DNA from: Flavobacteriaceae bacterium
GTDB taxonomy: Bacteria; Bacteroidota; Bacteroidia; Flavobacteriales; Flavobacteriaceae
DNA length: 64,000 nucleotides
Assembly: GCA_030148025.1 (NCBI GenBank)
Contig: JASBUG010000008.1
Location: 104,390-168,389, forward strand
Direction: 5' to 3'
The notes beneath the pieces are model-generated. The model had not been told where the DNA came from, searched no databases, and saw nothing but the letters and a program-made list of their open reading frames with translations. Positions 8,641 through 18,224 of this stretch are shown here, one piece after another; within the stretch, counting starts at the first letter, position 1; every line of letters starts with the position of its first letter. The position numbers and the translations under genes are program-made.

Positions 8641-9082
8641 TCTCACATATCAGCTTATTGAAGGTCGTCCATCAGCTAAACTTCTAGAGGAAATTTTAGA
8701 GGTTTATATCTCCGTTTTTGAAGATTATAAACTTGAATTCTTTAAAAATCGTATTCATGAAAAGGAAGATGTTGTTATTGCTCTTTGTTATGACAATACA
8801 AAACTTGTAGCTTTTAAAATAGGCTATCGCTATAACGACACAACGTTATACAGTTGGGTTGGTGGAGTTTTACCATCACATCGCAGATTAGGTATTGCTC
8901 AAGAGTTAGCTAGTATGCAACATACTTTTGCTAAAGAACAAGGCTATAAAAAACTACGTACTAAATCTATGAATCGTTTTAAACCTATGATGATCCTTAA
9001 CCTTAAAAATGGGTTTGATATTACTAAAGTTTACACCAACGATATTGGGCAAACAAAAGTAATTTTTGAGAAAGACCTTTAG
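8627..9082 (+). CDS. GNAT family N-acetyltransferase
   Basis: A 151-residue acetyltransferase with the acetyl-CoA pyrophosphate loop in SHRRLGIAQELAS (the R-x2-G-x-[GA] motif reads RRLGIA) and the usual beta-alpha order. The start ATG lies within the end of the HD gene. It closes the plsC-HD-GNAT operon. The acceptor substrate is unknown. Confidence 0.85.
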   Translation: MEKSNLTYQLIEGRPSAKLLEEILEVYISVFEDYKLEFFKNRIHEKEDVVIALCYDNTKLVAFKIGYRYNDTTLYSWVGGVLPSHRRLGIAQELASMQHTFAKEQGYKKLRTKSMNRFKPMMILNLKNGFDITKVYTNDIGQTKVIFEKDL

Positions 9083-9108
9083 CATATCTCTATGACATTT
9101 AATAATAT

Positions 9109-9193
9109 GTCATTCAGAACGCAACAAAGTGAAGCGAAGAATCTCTTCCCTTAATTTCTCAGATTCTTCGGTCGTAAACTCCCTCTGAATGAC
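9109..9193. repeat. GTCATTC-type palindromic repeat, copy 3
   Basis: This is the best-formed copy. GTCATTCAGA pairs with the terminal CTCTGAATGAC, and GCGAAGAATCT pairs with AGATTCTTCGG, around a central loop. The whole element can fold into one interrupted hairpin of about 85 bases. Confidence 0.75.
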
Positions 9194-9255
9194 AGAATAT
9201 TATTGCTTTCTATATCGAAAGGTTAAACCTCTTATCATTTAAACCAAAATAAAAT

Positions 9256-9320
9256 CGAGTGGATAATCTCATTCTATTAATACACTAGATTCTTCAGTCG
9301 CAAAGCTCCTTCTGAATGAC
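9256..9320. repeat. GTCATTC-type palindromic repeat, copy 4 (left side eroded)
   Basis: The right half (AGATTCTTCAGTCGCAAAG, then CTTCTGAATGAC) matches copy 3 closely. The left half is reduced to GAGTGGATAATCTC. Confidence 0.6.
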
Positions 9321-9322
9321 AA

Positions 9323-10396
9323 TTAAAATAACTTCATCTGTCCTGTTTTATACTGCTCATGCAATTCGGTATTGAGTTTTGGCATGCCTTTATCTTTAAA
9401 GTACTTTTGTCTAGCCAATCGCATTAAATCATGTATTTGTTGCGCAATATTACCCTCTCCTCGCATTCTAGTGCCATAACGACTATCGTTTAATTTTCCT
9501 CCATGACAACTCTCTATTTGATGTAACACTTTATCTGCTCTATCTGGCATTGTTTTTTGAATCCAATCGGTGAATATCTGTCCAATCGCACCATTCAATC
9601 TCACGATAGTGTGTGCTATAGATACTGCTCCATGATCTGCTGCTGCTTTGGCTAATGGTAACACTTCATGACTGTTAATAGATGGTATAATAGGCGCAAT
9701 CATCACGTTTACTGGAATGCCATTGTCACTCAACAATTTCACTGTGTCTAAGCGTCGTTTTATGGTGACTGTTCTCGGTTCTAAAATACGTCTGGTTTCT
9801 TCTTCTAATGAGGTGATCGATATATTAACTGCAATTAACTTGTCTTTCGCTAATTCCTTTAAAATATCTAGATCTCTAGTGATTAAAGCATTTTTAGTAA
9901 TGATCGCAACTGGATGTTTATACTTTAAAAAGAGTTTTAAAAGTTCTCTGGTAATTTTAAATTTTTGTTCGGCAGGTTGGTAACAATCGGTATTTCCAGA
10001 CAGTACTATAGTGTGTGCTTTCCAAGTCTTCTTTTTTAAAAGGGTTTCTAATAGTTTAGGCGCATTCTTTTTTATCAGAATACGTCGCTCAAAATCTAAA
10101 CCAGCACTATAACCCCAAAACTCATGTGTGTTTCTTGCATAACAATAAATGCAACCATGTTCGCAACCTTGGTAAGGGTTCATAGAGTACAACATTCCAA
10201 CATCTGGACTATCAACCTTGTTGACAATAGTCTTTGGAAACACCTCAAGGTATTTGGTTTGATTTTTATCTGCAACCTCACCTTCTTTTCTGCAAAACTC
10301 GAGAAAATCATCTCTTATTTCGTGTTGCAATTCGAAGAAACGATTGGGTACATTACGTTGGGCACCACGACCCTTTATGACAGATTTGGCGTTCAT
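9323..10396 (-). CDS. PA0069-type radical SAM protein
   Basis: A 357-residue radical SAM protein of the PA0069/Rv2578c (SplB-like) group. The iron-sulfur motif is CEHGCIYCYARN (CxxxCxxC), preceded by MNPYQG, with the family's conserved YARNTHEFWGYSAGLDFE segment. The C-terminal part carries RMRGEGNIAQQIHDLMRLA. It should bind a [4Fe-4S] cluster and S-adenosylmethionine in the cytoplasm. The reaction for this group has not been settled. It is a single gene, and its 3' end abuts the repeat cluster. Confidence 0.9.
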   Translation of the reverse strand: MNAKSVIKGRGAQRNVPNRFFELQHEIRDDFLEFCRKEGEVADKNQTKYLEVFPKTIVNKVDSPDVGMLYSMNPYQGCEHGCIYCYARNTHEFWGYSAGLDFERRILIKKNAPKLLETLLKKKTWKAHTIVLSGNTDCYQPAEQKFKITRELLKLFLKYKHPVAIITKNALITRDLDILKELAKDKLIAVNISITSLEEETRRILEPRTVTIKRRLDTVKLLSDNGIPVNVMIAPIIPSINSHEVLPLAKAAADHGAVSIAHTIVRLNGAIGQIFTDWIQKTMPDRADKVLHQIESCHGGKLNDSRYGTRMRGEGNIAQQIHDLMRLARQKYFKDKGMPKLNTELHEQYKTGQMKLF

Positions 10397-10605
10397 TACA
10401 GATAAAAATTTAAGTGAATACTAGGAAGTAACACTTTAAAATTACCTATAAATTTTACTCAAAACTGTTAAAGAGCATTTAGGTTATTAACAAGTTTGAC
10501 TTTGTAAGAAATAACAACTAATTTCGTTTAAAATCATTTCCTATAAAAATCTTCCTTACTTCTTTTTTTCTAAAAAATTTATACATTACCTAGGTGCAAG
10601 TTGAA

Positions 10606-11175
10606 ATGAAAAAACACATTATTATAATTACGCTTTTGTTTGCTTCTATGGTTAATGGACAAACTTTAAAAGACCTTATAGCTTTTAAAGCAATGCCTAT
10701 ACATACTGTTGAAAAAGAGTTAACCCAAGAAGGTTGGGTTTTTAAACGTCATGAAACATCGAAAGATCTATTTAAAACCAGCATTTCAAAAACACGAAAG
10801 GTAAATGCATCTATAACCTATGAGCATAAAGAAAGTTCGTCCAGACTCACCATTAGTAACTACAAAACTTCTAATAAAAACAACATTGAAATACTTAGTA
10901 AAAGTGACCGTGTTTATAACAACATTCTTCAAGATTTGCTAAAAGCTAACTTCAATAAAACAGATGAGAAAAGCCCTTATACTGATCGTTATTTAGGAGA
11001 TTTCAATCCTGAAAAGAAACTTAATCTAGAATCTCAAGGAAGCGTCTATAGAAAAGAGACTCATGAAATTCATTTAGTCGTTTATAAACGAGAAATTGTA
11101 GTCGATAAATTCAATGAGAAATATTCTTATGACCAGAATGTCATAACCAATCAATATCTCATTATTGTAAAATAA
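10606..11175 (+). CDS. Small exported protein of unknown function
   Basis: I do not recognise this protein. It has about 189 residues from ATG 10606; an upstream in-frame GTG at 10594 is less likely because ATG 10606 gives a clean signal peptide (KKHIIIITLLFASMVNGQ). The mature part is rich in Lys, Ser and Thr, has no cysteine, and seems to be a mixed alpha/beta domain of about 165 residues. A weak promoter (TTTG at 10495 and TAATTTCG at 10519, 20 bases apart) precedes it. It is probably periplasmic. Confidence 0.75.
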   Translation: MKKHIIIITLLFASMVNGQTLKDLIAFKAMPIHTVEKELTQEGWVFKRHETSKDLFKTSISKTRKVNASITYEHKESSSRLTISNYKTSNKNNIEILSKSDRVYNNILQDLLKANFNKTDEKSPYTDRYLGDFNPEKKLNLESQGSVYRKETHEIHLVVYKREIVVDKFNEKYSYDQNVITNQYLIIVK

Positions 11176-11181
11176 TTTTGA

Positions 11182-11964
11182 TTATTTCCCCGGAAAATCG
11201 GCTTTACGCTTTTCTAAAAATGCTGTAGTCCCTTCTTTAAAATCTTCGGTTCCAAAGCACTTTCCAAACTCATCAATTTCGGCTTGGTAACCATTAACAC
11301 CATCAACAAATCCAGCATTAACAGCTCTAATTGCAGCACTAATAGCCACAGAAGAATTACGCATAATTTTAGAAGCTATCTTTTCGCAAAAAGGCACTAG
11401 TTCTTCCTGCGCCTGAATATGATTTACCAATCCGTAGCTTAAAGCTTGATTCGCATCAATCATTCCAGCAGTCATAATCATTTCCATAGCACGACCTTTA
11501 CCAACCAATTGCGATAAACGTTGTGTACCACCATATCCAGGAATAACACCTAAAGACACTTCTGGTAAGCCCATTTTAGCATTGGTACTCGCTACTCTAA
11601 AGTGACAAGACATAGCTAATTCTAAACCTCCACCTAATGCAAAACCGTTCACCGCTGCAATAACTGGTGTGTCAAGGTTTTCAATAAAATCGAATAATAA
11701 TTGTTGTCCTTGAGCCGCTAATGCGCTTCCTTGTTCTACATTAAAATCGGCAAACTCACTAATATCTGCGCCAGCAACAAAGGCTTTTTCACCACTTCCA
11801 GTTAAAATAATCACTTTAACAGAAGCATCCTTATTCGCCATATCTAAGGCATTATGAAGTTCGCCTATTGTGGCTTTGTTTAAAGCGTTAAGCTTTGATG
11901 GACGATTAATCGTTATAGTTGCTATTCCGTTTTGAGTTGAAACAAGTATATTCTCGTAAGTCAT
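11182..11964 (-). CDS. Enoyl-CoA hydratase/isomerase family protein
   Basis: A 260-residue crotonase-fold enzyme. The first oxyanion-hole segment is AFVAGADISEF and the second is ALGGGLELAMSCHFRVAS. The catalytic glutamates sit in GGLELAMSCHFR and in LPEVSLGVIPGYGG. It should hydrate 2-enoyl-CoA to 3-hydroxyacyl-CoA in beta-oxidation or a related route. It follows the histidine kinase gene by 4 bases, so the two are co-transcribed despite unrelated functions. Confidence 0.9.
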   Translation of the reverse strand: MTYENILVSTQNGIATITINRPSKLNALNKATIGELHNALDMANKDASVKVIILTGSGEKAFVAGADISEFADFNVEQGSALAAQGQQLLFDFIENLDTPVIAAVNGFALGGGLELAMSCHFRVASTNAKMGLPEVSLGVIPGYGGTQRLSQLVGKGRAMEMIMTAGMIDANQALSYGLVNHIQAQEELVPFCEKIASKIMRNSSVAISAAIRAVNAGFVDGVNGYQAEIDEFGKCFGTEDFKEGTTAFLEKRKADFPGK

Positions 11965-11968
11965 TTTA

Positions 11969-13420
11969 TTATTCTTTAGGGAAAGTTACCGTAAAGGTAG
12001 TACCTTCATTTTCTTGAGATACAAAAGTAATACTTCCGCCATAGGTTTCCACAATATTTTTGATCATTGGTAAGCCTAATCCCATACCACTGGTTTTTGT
12101 GGTGAATTTTGGTTCAAATACTTTCGATTTGTTTTCATCTGAAACGCCATTACCATTATCGGAAACCGTTAAAACGATCTCATTATTTGCCGCGAATACA
12201 CGTACATCTATTTTTGGAATACGCTCAGTAGGAATGGCCTGAATAGCATTTTTAACCAAATTGGTAACCACACGTATTAACTGGGTTCTATCGAAAGTAG
12301 CAATGATCTCTTTTTCATCAGGAATAAAAGTTATATAATTCTCTGTAAAAATATCCAGTGCCAACTCTATTACCTCAACTACATTAAGTTCTTCACTTTT
12401 TTGTGCTGGCATTTTTGCAAAATTTGAAAATGCTGAAGCAATAGAGCTCATAGTGTCTATTTGCTGTATCAAGGTTTTAGAATATTCATCTACTTTTTGA
12501 TGAATATTTGGGTCTGTTGGATCAAATTTCCTTTGAAAACTCTGTACGCTTAATCGCATTGGAGTTAAAGGGTTTTTAATTTCATGCGCAACTTGTTTTG
12601 CCATTTCTCTCCAGGCTTGTTCACGCTCGCTAGTTGCCAATTTTACCGCACTTTCTTCCAATTCATCTATCATACTGTTATACGATTCTACAAGTGCTGA
12701 CACTTCTTCACTAGCCCCTTTAAGCTCGATCTTTTTGTTACGTTTTTCTAAACGTGTTTCATTCATTTTATCACTTATAGTTTTAAGTGAACGCGTTATG
12801 TATTTAGACACAAAATATGCAAATGAAATTGCCACCAAGATCATGACAAAATAAGCATAGCCCAAACGCACCAAAAAGGCCTTTAATTCAGCATCATTAA
12901 AGGAATCATCTTCAAAATAAGGTACGTGCAGAATTCCTAGTGGTTTGGCATTAAAGTCTGAAAAGAGAATATAGGATGATTGATAATCGCCTCCAAGAAC
13001 TTCATTTTTTTCAACATAGCGCTTATTTACGCTAAGATTGAGTTGATTGAGAATTTCGGGCGATAAACATTTGGTCAGCGAATCGTTTTCAACACTAGGC
13101 TTGGAACTTTTAACAAGTGTGCCCTCCAAATCATATAGGTTAAAATCAACGTTTAGGTTATTGGCTATTTGGTAGATTTTATCTTTAAAAATAAGCCCTA
13201 ATCTTTCAGTAGTGCGCTCATAGGTAGTTTCTCTTAACTCGTAATCCATACTCGATAAGATTTGTCGTTCCTTACGCTCTAAACGTTGTTTATGATAATC
13301 TTTAGACTGTTGATTATATTGGTATAAGGTAACGGCAGCTATTAAAACAGACGCCACTACTACCAGTAAAATCATATATAAAAAAATACGGGAACGTAAT
13401 GAAAGTCTGCTTGATGCCAT
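11969..13420 (-). CDS. Orphan sensor histidine kinase (NtrY-like)
   Basis: A 483-residue membrane kinase. It has a first helix at about 10-30, a periplasmic sensor region, a second helix at about 185-205, a HAMP linker, a HisKA domain with the phospho-acceptor in AHEIKNPLTPMRLSVQ (His near 279), and an HATPase domain with N, G1 (SDNGNGV) and G2 (GMGLGLPMIKNI) boxes. The REMAKQVAHEIKNPLTP form is typical of NtrY-like kinases. No response regulator is adjacent, so the partner lies elsewhere. Confidence 0.9.
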   Translation of the reverse strand: MASSRLSLRSRIFLYMILLVVVASVLIAAVTLYQYNQQSKDYHKQRLERKERQILSSMDYELRETTYERTTERLGLIFKDKIYQIANNLNVDFNLYDLEGTLVKSSKPSVENDSLTKCLSPEILNQLNLSVNKRYVEKNEVLGGDYQSSYILFSDFNAKPLGILHVPYFEDDSFNDAELKAFLVRLGYAYFVMILVAISFAYFVSKYITRSLKTISDKMNETRLEKRNKKIELKGASEEVSALVESYNSMIDELEESAVKLATSEREQAWREMAKQVAHEIKNPLTPMRLSVQSFQRKFDPTDPNIHQKVDEYSKTLIQQIDTMSSIASAFSNFAKMPAQKSEELNVVEVIELALDIFTENYITFIPDEKEIIATFDRTQLIRVVTNLVKNAIQAIPTERIPKIDVRVFAANNEIVLTVSDNGNGVSDENKSKVFEPKFTTKTSGMGLGLPMIKNIVETYGGSITFVSQENEGTTFTVTFPKE

Positions 13421-13461
13421 AAAATAAATTTATTGCAAAATATAACAATAATCAAGCCATA

Positions 13462-14010
13462 TTAAGCATTTGGATTTTTTTCTCTTACTCTTTTATACCA
13501 CTTAATGCCTAACATTAATAAAATAGCTAAAGCAAAAATTCCAACAACCCCAAAGATCCAATTGATGCTATCTTTCAAAATCACTAAAAATACCACTGCA
13601 AAAAGAATAATGGTAGATCCTTCATTCCATATTCGCATGAACTTTGATGTATATCTTACATCATCATCTTGTAGTTGTTTAAATATTTGATGTGTTTTAA
13701 AGTGGTATAGAAAAAGTAAAACTACAAAGCCAAGCTTCACTTGCATCCAACCTTGATATAACCATGCTGGATTTATTACTAACAACCAAATGGCGAAAAT
13801 GGTTGCCAAAATAGCCGATGGCCAAGTGATTATAAACCATAATCGCTTAGCCATTAGCTTTAATTGAGTTCCTAAAATTTCTTTTTCGGGAGCGGTTTTA
13901 TAAAAAGCCTCTATTTGATATACAAACAATCTAGGAATGTAAAATAATCCTGCAAACCAGGTAATTACAAAAATTAAGTGTAGTGCTTTTATATAATTAT
14001 AGAGCTCCAT
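13462..14010 (-). CDS. hemJ: HemJ-type protoporphyrinogen IX oxidase (CopD-like membrane protein)
   Basis: A 182-residue protein with four to five membrane helices. The N-terminus matches HemJ (UPF0093) closely: a conserved His in IKALHLIFVITWFAGLFY, followed by IPRLFVYQ. HemJ oxidises protoporphyrinogen IX to protoporphyrin IX in the inner membrane and carries haem. Automated calls often name this family CopD-like. The hem cluster starts about 3 kb away and no HemG or HemY is visible, which supports the HemJ role. Its start overlaps the stop of the preceding BNR-protein gene by one base. Confidence 0.85.
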   Translation of the reverse strand: MELYNYIKALHLIFVITWFAGLFYIPRLFVYQIEAFYKTAPEKEILGTQLKLMAKRLWFIITWPSAILATIFAIWLLVINPAWLYQGWMQVKLGFVVLLFLYHFKTHQIFKQLQDDDVRYTSKFMRIWNEGSTIILFAVVFLVILKDSINWIFGVVGIFALAILLMLGIKWYKRVREKNPNA

Positions 14011-17000
14011 TAATCCTCAACAAATAGATAATTTAGTTTTTTGTTATTAAATGCATCATTGAAAGCTTTGATCTCCTGATCTACCAAATTATTAAATGTA
14101 GATAATTGATCGTTGATCTTTTTAGACAATTCATTTTTAACAGCAATATCCTGAGCAGTAGGTGCAAAATCACCCATCCCTACTAGTGAATTTAAATGTC
14201 CTAGTTTATTAGTTAATCTAATTGGGAAATTTAAGGGATCCTGACCACTTCTGTTTTTGGTTTGGTATAATGCTTTTTCAATATCTGAGAATTGTTCTTT
14301 CAATTTTTTAGCCTTCTCAACAAGATCTTTTACATTATCATCACCTTTATATTGCTTCATAAATGCATCTAGTTTCCCGTTGATCTTTCTAATCTTCTTT
14401 ATTGACTTATGTGCATTATCCATAGTTTCATTCACATCTTTAATAAATGTAAACTGTTGCTTCATGTCAGCTAAAGTGCTTTCTGCTCTTGGATCTGCTA
14501 AAATGGTAAACGGTTGCGATGTTACTTCTCCGTTAACATTTAAACTTACTTTATAATCACCTGGAATAGCTCTTGGACCCTGTAAGCTTGCCCACCAAAG
14601 GATCATTCCTTTTAGGCGTTCAGCTCCATCGTAAGTCATATTCCACACAAATTGATTGGTTCCTTTTTTAACAGTTAACTTGTTCTTTTTATCTTTTGTG
14701 CTATAGGTTTTAATAGTATCGCCTTTGGTGTCGAAGTACGTTAAAGATACCTCATCCTTTTCATCGTACTTGTTTAAGTTGAAATACGTAATCACCCCAT
14801 TTGGAAGATTAGTTCCAGTAGTTTTACTACCCTTTCTACTTCCACCTCTCATTCTATAGGTGTCTTTTGGCTTAAATAAAATATTGCTACTACTATTAGC
14901 ATTGTACAATTGGTGAATTACCGTTAAATCATCAATCATCCAAAGACTTCTACCTTGTGTTGCAACAATTAAACTATTGTCTTTAATTGTTAGATCTGTA
15001 ATTGGAACAATTGGTAAATTTAATTGGAATGGCTTCCAGTTCTTACCATCATTAAACGACACATACATGCCTGTTTCGGTTCCAGCATACAGTAATCCTT
15101 TTTGTTTTGGATCTTCGCGCAAAGCTCTGGTAAAATGTTCTGGATTAATACCGTTAGTGATCTTAGTCCAGGTTTTTCCATAGTTGTTTGTTTTATATAA
15201 ATATGGCGCAAAATCTCCTGTTTTATATTTGGTTCCGGCAATGTAGCATACTGCTGGATCAAAAGCACTTGGCTCTATGCTGTTGATCATCATCCACTCA
15301 GGCATTCCTTTTGGAGTAACATTATCCCATGTTTTTCCTCCATCTCTGGTAACATGCACTAAACCATCGTCACTTCCTACCCATAATAATCCTTCTTGTA
15401 AAGCAGATTCCTGAGCAGCAAAAATGGTACAGTAATATTCTACCGAGGTATTATCTTGAGTGATTGGTCCTCCAGAGGATTTTAATTTTTCAGGATCACT
15501 TCTTGTTAGATCTGGACTAATGATTTCCCACGATTGCCCTTCATTTTCTGTTACATGAACATGTTGTGAGAACGTATATAATCTATTCGGATTATGTTTT
15601 GAAAAAATAATTGGAAAATTCCACTGGAAACGGTACTTCATACCTTCGGCTCCATGACCCATTGGGTTATCTGGCCAAACGTTAATAGCTCTAACTGTAC
15701 CTGTTTTGTGGTTAACTCTGGTTAAGAATCCGTCGTAACTTCCTCCATATACAATATCATTATTTTCCGGGTCTACTGCAATATGTGCCGATTCTCCTCC
15801 TGCTGTAGATTCCCAGTCATCTTCACTAATAGACCAACCATTTGTTCTATGTGGTATTCTAATCGTACTATTATCCTGTTGCGCTACATAAATTCTGTAT
15901 GGAAAATGATTATCTGTAGTAACGCGATAGAATTGTGATGTTGGTTGATTGTGATAGGTGCTCCAAGTCTCTCCTCCATCGTAAGTTACCTGTGCACCAC
16001 CATCATCTCCAATGATCATACGATCAGGATTTTCCGGAGCGATCCATAAATCATGATGATCTCCATGAGGTGCTACATGATTACTAAATGTTTTTCCACC
16101 ATCCACACTTTTGTGATAGCGTACATTTAATACATATACTTTATCTACATCTTTGGTATCGGCATATACACGTGTGTAATACCATGCTCTTTGGCGCAAC
16201 TTACGCTCACTATTTACTTGTCTCCATGTTTCTCCTCCATCTTCACTTCGGTATAATCCTCCTTTATCTTTGTTCTCTACAATTGCCCAAACACGTTGGT
16301 TATTTACTGGTGAAACTGCTACACCGATAATACCAAGAGTATCTGTTGGAAAGCCTTTGTTTTTTGAAACTTCTGTCCAGGTCTCACCACTATCTGTACT
16401 TTTCCATAAGGCAGATCCTTCTCCTCCTGAGTTCAAACTATAAGGAGTTCTATTAATACGCCAAGTTGAGGCAAATAATATTCTTGGATTGGTAGGATCA
16501 ATAATTAAATCTACAACGCCAGCATGTTCATTAGCAAACAAGGTTTTACGCCAAGTTTTTCCGCCATCGGTACTTTTATATAAACCTCTTTCTTGTGTTG
16601 GCTTGTATAAATTTCCCATAACACCAGCATAAACGATATCTGAATTTGTTGGATGCACAGCAATTCTAGGAACATGTCTTGATTTTTTTAACCCCATAGA
16701 TTCCCATGTTTTTCCTGCATCTACACTCTTCCAAATACCATATCCCGACGATACGTTACCTCTTACTGTTTTTTCTCCTCCTCCTACATATATTACGTTA
16801 GGATCGCTTTTTGAAACTGTGATCGAACCGATACTTCCTCCAAAGAACCCATCGGAAATATTTTCCCATTCACGCCCTCCGTTGGTAGTTTTCCAAATAC
16901 CTCCTCCGGTAGCTCCGAAATAATATAAATTAGGTTGGTTTGGCACTCCAGTTACAGCAGCACTTCTTCCTCCTCTAAAAGGCCCTACAAGCCTGTATTC

Positions 17001-17099
17001 TAAAGCGTTGTATTGATCTTCTGAAATGTTTTGAGATTGAATTGGGGAATAACTAAAAAGCAATAGACCTATTGCTAAGAATAGTGTTGAAATTCGCAT
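14010..17099 (-). CDS. Large exported BNR-repeat (sortilin/VPS10-like) protein
   Basis: A 1029-residue protein with a signal peptide (STLFLAIGLLLFSYSPIQSQ). At least ten BNR/Asp-box repeats of the S-x-D-G-G-x-T-W type build a large beta-propeller (for example STDGGKTWRKT, SEDGGETWRQ, TRDGGKTWDN). A C-terminal region of about 300 residues has a helical part near 880-1000. It is often labelled glycosyl hydrolase, but I see no evidence for catalysis. There is no T9SS C-terminal domain, so it is probably periplasmic or surface-bound by another path. It heads the hemJ-kinase-hydratase run. Confidence 0.85.
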   Translation of the reverse strand: MRISTLFLAIGLLLFSYSPIQSQNISEDQYNALEYRLVGPFRGGRSAAVTGVPNQPNLYYFGATGGGIWKTTNGGREWENISDGFFGGSIGSITVSKSDPNVIYVGGGEKTVRGNVSSGYGIWKSVDAGKTWESMGLKKSRHVPRIAVHPTNSDIVYAGVMGNLYKPTQERGLYKSTDGGKTWRKTLFANEHAGVVDLIIDPTNPRILFASTWRINRTPYSLNSGGEGSALWKSTDSGETWTEVSKNKGFPTDTLGIIGVAVSPVNNQRVWAIVENKDKGGLYRSEDGGETWRQVNSERKLRQRAWYYTRVYADTKDVDKVYVLNVRYHKSVDGGKTFSNHVAPHGDHHDLWIAPENPDRMIIGDDGGAQVTYDGGETWSTYHNQPTSQFYRVTTDNHFPYRIYVAQQDNSTIRIPHRTNGWSISEDDWESTAGGESAHIAVDPENNDIVYGGSYDGFLTRVNHKTGTVRAINVWPDNPMGHGAEGMKYRFQWNFPIIFSKHNPNRLYTFSQHVHVTENEGQSWEIISPDLTRSDPEKLKSSGGPITQDNTSVEYYCTIFAAQESALQEGLLWVGSDDGLVHVTRDGGKTWDNVTPKGMPEWMMINSIEPSAFDPAVCYIAGTKYKTGDFAPYLYKTNNYGKTWTKITNGINPEHFTRALREDPKQKGLLYAGTETGMYVSFNDGKNWKPFQLNLPIVPITDLTIKDNSLIVATQGRSLWMIDDLTVIHQLYNANSSSNILFKPKDTYRMRGGSRKGSKTTGTNLPNGVITYFNLNKYDEKDEVSLTYFDTKGDTIKTYSTKDKKNKLTVKKGTNQFVWNMTYDGAERLKGMILWWASLQGPRAIPGDYKVSLNVNGEVTSQPFTILADPRAESTLADMKQQFTFIKDVNETMDNAHKSIKKIRKINGKLDAFMKQYKGDDNVKDLVEKAKKLKEQFSDIEKALYQTKNRSGQDPLNFPIRLTNKLGHLNSLVGMGDFAPTAQDIAVKNELSKKINDQLSTFNNLVDQEIKAFNDAFNNKKLNYLFVED

Positions 17100-17187
17100 T
17101 GTATTTATTGGTTTGGTTATGAAAAACTAAAAGTAAGCATTTAAAATTATTCACACGCCTAAGTGTAAAATTTTAACTATAAATGCA

Positions 17188-18207
17188 TTATTTAGTGTCC
17201 CATTCCTTTACCCAATTAGCCAGTAAGCTCGCCCAATCTTCCCTATCATTTAAACACGGAACTGTAGTAAAATTATCACCTCCTACTTCATGAAATATTT
17301 CCTGACCTTCCATAGCTATCTCCTCCAGAGTTTCAAGACAATCACTAACAAATGCTGGCGTTACAATGGCCATATTTTTTATTCCTTCTTTACCTAAACG
17401 CTCAATGGTTCTATCGGTATATGGTTGCAACCATGGATCGAACCCTAAACGGGATTGAAATGAAGTAGAATATGTGTCTTTTTGTAATTCTAATTTTTCG
17501 GCCACTAATCTTGTAACTTCATAGCATTGGTGCCTGTAACAAAACTCATGTGCCTTTGAAGGTGTTGCACAACAACTACCATCTATTTTACAATGAGATT
17601 TTGTGATATCACGTTTTCTAATATGTCGTTCAGGAACACCATGATATGAAAACAATAAATGATCGTAGGTTTTACCTCCTAAATGCTCTTTAATAGAACT
17701 TGAAAGCACCTCTATATAATCTTCCTTATTGTAAAAAGCCGGAAGTGAATCAATTTTTACATCTGGGAAATTTGCTTGCCTTATCTCTTCAGACAAAACG
17801 GTAATGGTTTCGGTTGTAGCCATAGCAAACTGAGGATATAATGGAACCAACAATACGTGTTCTACGCCTTGATCAACGAGCTCCTGAATGCCCTTCTTAA
17901 TTGTCATACTTCCATAACGCATTGCAAGAGACACAGGCATAGACAATTGCTGTTGTACCTTTGCTTGAAGCCTTTCAGAAATGACAATTAAAGGAGACCC
18001 TTCTTCCCACCAAATCTTTTTATAAGCTTCAGCCGATGCCTTTGGTCTTGTGTTAAGAATAATACCTCTCACAATAAGCACTCTAGCCCAATAAGGCACA
18101 TCAATTACGCGCTCATCCATTAAGAACTCATCTAAATATCTCTTTACATCTTTAGGTTCCGGACTATCCGGTGATCCTAGATTTACAAGTAAAACTCCTT
18201 TTTTCAC
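17188..18207 (-). CDS. hemH: Ferrochelatase
   Basis: A 339-residue ferrochelatase that inserts Fe(II) into protoporphyrin IX, the last step to haem b. Visible marks are LLVNLGSPDSPEPKDVKRYL at the N-terminus, the catalytic-site SYHGVPERHI, and GFDPWLQPYTD with the C-terminal conserved glutamates (CLETLEEIAMEG). A cysteine-rich stretch follows the active-site His (SHCKIDGSCCATPSKAHEFC, then HQC), as in bacterial ferrochelatases with an internal iron-sulfur cluster. It lies 17 bases after the AraC regulator gene and is probably co-transcribed with it. Confidence 0.95.
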   Translation of the reverse strand: MKKGVLLVNLGSPDSPEPKDVKRYLDEFLMDERVIDVPYWARVLIVRGIILNTRPKASAEAYKKIWWEEGSPLIVISERLQAKVQQQLSMPVSLAMRYGSMTIKKGIQELVDQGVEHVLLVPLYPQFAMATTETITVLSEEIRQANFPDVKIDSLPAFYNKEDYIEVLSSSIKEHLGGKTYDHLLFSYHGVPERHIRKRDITKSHCKIDGSCCATPSKAHEFCYRHQCYEVTRLVAEKLELQKDTYSTSFQSRLGFDPWLQPYTDRTIERLGKEGIKNMAIVTPAFVSDCLETLEEIAMEGQEIFHEVGGDNFTTVPCLNDREDWASLLANWVKEWDTK

Positions 18208-18224
18208 AGGTTCAAATTTTCAGC

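Noticed and set aside
10495..10526. TTTG and TAATTTCG as a promoter for the small exported protein
   Set aside because: The minus-7 box has one mismatch and the leader would be long; kept only as a remark in the gene entry.
14010..17099. Glycosyl hydrolase function for the BNR-repeat protein
   Set aside because: Only Asp-box propeller repeats are visible; no catalytic residues of a known glycosidase family could be pointed out.
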